Shown: in pieces, positions 60,533 to 64,000 of the stretch
Numbering within the stretch: position 1 is the stretch's first letter
Layout: the number at the start of each line of letters is the position of its first letter
NCBI GenBank assembly: GCA_947626675.1
Contig: CANQTC010000002.1
Span: forward strand, 1-64,000
DNA: 64,000 bases
From: an uncultured Coprococcus sp.
GTDB taxonomy: Bacteria > Bacillota > Clostridia > Lachnospirales > Lachnospiraceae
Direction: 5' to 3'
The notes under the pieces: model-generated
Seen by the model: the letters and a program-made list of their open reading frames with translations, nothing else
Database searches by the model: none
Told to the model about the DNA's origin: nothing
Translations under genes and position numbers: made by a program

Positions 60533-61558
60533 TTATTGTATCTCTTTAATCCATCCTTTAGGTGCTTCCAGTCTTCCCATCTGTATACCGGTCAGGGTAT
60601 CATAAAGTTTCTTTGTTACCGGTCCCATTTCTTCCATTCCGCTTGGGAAACAAATCTCGTTTCCGTGGTCATAAATCTTTCCAACAGGTGAGATAACAGC
60701 GGCAGTTCCGCAAAGACCGCACTCAGCAAAATCTTTTACCTCTTCAAAATATACTGTTCTTTCTTCAACTTCAAGTCCGAGGATATCCTTTGCAACTGTC
60801 ATCAGAGAACGTCTTGTAATCGATGGCAGGATACTGTCTGACTTTGGTGTTACCACCTTGCCGTCTTTTGTTACGAACAGGAAGTTTGCTCCGCCTGTTT
60901 CTTCTACCTTTGTTCTTGTTGCTGCGTCCAGATACATATTTTCATCAAAGCCCTCTTTATGTGCTGTTACAATCGCATGAAGGCTCATCGCATAGTTCAG
61001 GCCTGCCTTGATATGACCGGTTCCATGCGGTGCAGCTCTGTCAAAATCAGAAACCTTAATCGTAATTGGCTTTGCGCCGCCCTTGAAATATGGGCCAACA
61101 GGTGTACAGAATATTCTGAACTGATATTCCTCGGCAGGTTTTACGCCGATAACAGGATTTGAGCCAAACATATATGGTCTCAGATAAAGGGTTGCGCCGG
61201 AACCATATGGCGGTACATAATCGATATTTGCTTTAACCGTTTCTACTACTGCTTCTACAAATCTATCCTCAGGGAATACCGGCATCTCAAGTCTGCTTGC
61301 CGAATCCGCAAATCTGCTTGCATTCAGGTCAGGTCTGAAGCATACTACTTTTCCGTCTTCGGTTGTATATGCCTTTAAACCTTCAAATACAGTCTGTGCA
61401 TACTGAAGTACGCCTGCACATTCGCTGATTACCACCTTTGAATCCTCTGTCAGAACACCTTCATCCCATGCTCCATTCTTATAATTCGATACAAACCTTT
61501 TCTCTGTTTCTATATATCCAAATCCAAGATTTGACCAGTCAATATTCTTCTTATCCAT
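60533..61558 (-). CDS. ilvE: Branched-chain amino acid aminotransferase
   Basis: YAQTVFEGLKAY, RPDLNASRFADSASRLEMP, EVEERTVYFEEVKDFAECGLCGTAAVISPVG. Confidence 0.94.
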   Translation of the reverse strand: MDKKNIDWSNLGFGYIETEKRFVSNYKNGAWDEGVLTEDSKVVISECAGVLQYAQTVFEGLKAYTTEDGKVVCFRPDLNASRFADSASRLEMPVFPEDRFVEAVVETVKANIDYVPPYGSGATLYLRPYMFGSNPVIGVKPAEEYQFRIFCTPVGPYFKGGAKPITIKVSDFDRAAPHGTGHIKAGLNYAMSLHAIVTAHKEGFDENMYLDAATRTKVEETGGANFLFVTKDGKVVTPKSDSILPSITRRSLMTVAKDILGLEVEERTVYFEEVKDFAECGLCGTAAVISPVGKIYDHGNEICFPSGMEEMGPVTKKLYDTLTGIQMGRLEAPKGWIKEIQ

Positions 61559-61668
61559 CTTATCTACTTCCTTTCAAGTAAAATCTGTAATTATTGTAAA
61601 TGATTTCATGCCTAATATTTGTTATAGCACATTATTCATGCTTTTTCCATAGGAAAGACATAAAAATA

Positions 61669-63156
61669 TCAATCTTCTGTCGGTGCTTTCGCTTCTTCAA
61701 ATGTGCTTATCACATCTTCTGATGGTGCTTTTGTAATCAATGACACAAGGATGGCGGTCAGAAGTCCTGCTGCAAAGCCCGGTATAATCTCATAAAGCCC
61801 GGTTGAAGCCGCAAAGCACTTAAACCATACTGCATCTACCGCAAATCCTACTATAATAGAAGCAAGCGTTCCTGAATAGGTCAGTCGTTTCCAGTAAAGT
61901 GAAAGTATGATGGCAGGGCCAAATGCCGAGCCAAACGCGCCCCATGCATTACTTACAAGGTCCATAATGCTGCTGCACGCAGGATTCATGGCGATTACAA
62001 GCGCTACGACAGAAATTACGATAACGACTATTCTGCCTGCCCAGAGCATCTCTTTATCGGATGCCTTCTTACGAATTATCGGTTTGTATACGTCGGATGC
62101 AAATGCCGAGGAGGATGCCAAAAGCTGCGAGTCTGCGGTACTCATGGACGCCGCAAGTATCGCGGATAATAAAACACCTGCTATCAGCGCCGGAAATACG
62201 GCTCTTACCATGCTGATAAAGATACTTGATTCATTTCCTACAAGCGCATCGCCAAAGTATTTTCTTCCTACAATTGCAACGACAGATGCCATAACAAGGA
62301 TAATGCCTGTCCAGCAGCTTCCAACGATTCTGGACTTCTTCATTTCCTTTTCTGATTTAATGGATATGTATCTTACAAGGATATGCGGCATTCCCAAATA
62401 TCCAAGTCCCCAGCCAAGTCCGGAAGCTATTGTTATGATACTTGCTTTATTCAGTGTTCCACCTGACAGTACGTTATAGTAATGCTCCGGAAGTACATCA
62501 GATGGTGATACAAAGCCTGCTCCCTGCATGGCAACAACTGCTATAATCGGCGCTATCATAAGCGCAGCCAGCATGAGAAGCCCCTGGAAAAAGTCTGTCC
62601 AGCACACAGCATTAAATCCACCTAAAAACGTATACACTACAATAATTGTAGACGCTGCAATCATTGCCCCTTTTTCATCTACGCCCATGACCGAGTGAAA
62701 CAACGTTCCACATGCCTTAATACTTGACGCTGCATAAATACAATAGGCAATCACAAATATAACCGCACAAATTATCTGCAATGCTTTATTCTCCGTTTTA
62801 AACCGGTTTGTAAGGTATTGCGGTATGGTAATCGAATCATTGAACTGAATGGAAAACCGCCGAAGTCTTGGCGCTACAAAAATCCATGCGCATACTGTAC
62901 CTATCAATAGTCCCACCGATATCCATATCTCACTGAAGCCATTCAGATAAATAGCGCCCGGAAGGCCCATCAAAACCCATGCGCTCATATCAGAAGCTCC
63001 GGCGCTCAGTGCCGCTACCAGTCCATTCATATTTCGTCCGCCGAGAAAATATGCTTTTTCTCCGGCCTCTTTCTTTGACTTGATAAAGAAGTAAATACCT
63101 ACTCCTATCACAAGTGCAAAATAGACAATAAAAGCAATTAATTCGTAATTATTCAT
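61669..63156 (-). CDS. putP: Sodium/proline symporter (SSS family)
   Basis: YFLGGRNMNGLVAALSAGASDMSAWVLMGLPGAIY. Confidence 0.92.
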   Translation of the reverse strand: MNNYELIAFIVYFALVIGVGIYFFIKSKKEAGEKAYFLGGRNMNGLVAALSAGASDMSAWVLMGLPGAIYLNGFSEIWISVGLLIGTVCAWIFVAPRLRRFSIQFNDSITIPQYLTNRFKTENKALQIICAVIFVIAYCIYAASSIKACGTLFHSVMGVDEKGAMIAASTIIVVYTFLGGFNAVCWTDFFQGLLMLAALMIAPIIAVVAMQGAGFVSPSDVLPEHYYNVLSGGTLNKASIITIASGLGWGLGYLGMPHILVRYISIKSEKEMKKSRIVGSCWTGIILVMASVVAIVGRKYFGDALVGNESSIFISMVRAVFPALIAGVLLSAILAASMSTADSQLLASSSAFASDVYKPIIRKKASDKEMLWAGRIVVIVISVVALVIAMNPACSSIMDLVSNAWGAFGSAFGPAIILSLYWKRLTYSGTLASIIVGFAVDAVWFKCFAASTGLYEIIPGFAAGLLTAILVSLITKAPSEDVISTFEEAKAPTED

Positions 63157-63348
63157 TCTCTCTACACCTTTCATCGTATTTTATAAAAATTTAACATATA
63201 ACATTTCAAATTCTACACAAAAAGCAGTCTAAAATCAAGATGTTTCAATATACTAACCCGCATACTATGTGATATACTTAAAAAATATATGTAATCCGAC
63301 ATCCAAATTTTATAAAATTTAGCTGTCGTTGTGAAAGGGAGCGTTCAT

Positions 63349-64000
63349 ATGAAATCAGAAAAACAAATAGCCATGAAAATATCCGGCGTCAGCATTATTG
63401 CCAATATTATTTTATCTCTTCTAAAGATGTTTGCAGGTTTTATCGCACATTCAAGTGCAATGGTTTCTGATGCTGTTCATTCTGCATCAGATGTATTCAG
63501 TACCATTATCGTTATTATCGGAATTAATGCAGCCGGAAAAAAATCAGATGACAGACACCCCTATGGGCATGAGCGTTTTGAATGTGTTGCTTCTATTATA
63601 TTGGCAGATGTTCTGCTGCTTACCGGTCTCGGAATCGGTTACACAGGAATCAAAACCATTCTATCCGGTACTTATACAAGCGCTGCTGTACCAGGTATGC
63701 TTGCACTGATTGCCGCCATCCTCTCCATCGTTGTAAAGGAGCTTATGTTCTGGTATACCAGAGCAGGGGCAAAGAAAATCAATTCCGGCGCACTTATGGC
63801 AGATGCATGGCATCATCGTTCCGATGCGCTGTCCTCCATCGGCGCTTTAATCGGTATCGGCGCCGCAAGGCTTGGCTATCCTGTTATGGATTCGGTCGCA
63901 AGCATTGTGATATGCCTGTTTATTGTCGTTGCGGCTTTAGATATCTTTAAAGATGCTTTTGATAAAATGGTAGATTGTTCCTGTGATGAAAAGACAATCC
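63349..64000 (+). CDS. Cation diffusion facilitator (CDF) transporter, 3'-truncated by window
   Basis: MKSEKQIAMKISGVSIIANIILSLLKMFAGFIAHSSAMVSDAVHSASDVFSTIIVIIGINAAGKKSDDRHPYGHERFE...; start after GAAAGGGAG; not in ORF track because no stop in window. Confidence 0.92.
   Translation, partial: MKSEKQIAMKISGVSIIANIILSLLKMFAGFIAHSSAMVSDAVHSASDVFSTIIVIIGINAAGKKSDDRHPYGHERFECVASIILADVLLLTGLGIGYTGIKTILSGTYTSAAVPGMLALIAAILSIVVKELMFWYTRAGAKKINSGALMADAWHHRSDALSSIGALIGIGAARLGYPVMDSVASIVICLFIVVAALDIFKDAFDKMVDCSCDEKTI

Overview
64-kb chromosomal segment of a low-GC Firmicute, most likely a Lachnospiraceae-like Clostridia (inferred from gene content, not confirmed by any search). Left (about 1-11.7 kb): a mobilizable element abutting the 3' end of rpsI. 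It carries a tyrosine integrase split by an apparent 1-nt frameshift, a divergent XRE regulator, a RepA-type ATPase, a MobV relaxase with a strongly folded upstream region, and a compact four-gene defence-like operon (D12/Dam-type methylase, AlwI-family endonuclease, a 216-aa possible PD-(D/E)xK protein, and a PHP+ATPase TrlF-like protein). Middle (11.7-39.7 kb): rpsI, rplM, truA, ecfT, a fused EcfA, and the S10/spc/alpha ribosomal superoperon. This conserved block is interrupted by (i) a membrane-tethered sigma factor with a sigma-less paralog and (ii) a DUF2935 + 1223-aa MnxG-like multicopper oxidase cassette preceded by a sigma-K-like promoter match. Right (39.7-54 kb): a complete sortase-assembled pilus locus with a 3130-aa BspA-LRR/collagen-like tip adhesin; its promoter sits beside an array of TTGACT repeats. 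The end of the window holds rlmD, a YhaM-like gene, rfbCDBA, ilvE, putP and a partial CDF transporter. No tRNA, rRNA or CRISPR array was recognised. All homology calls come from motif recognition by eye; no searches were run.
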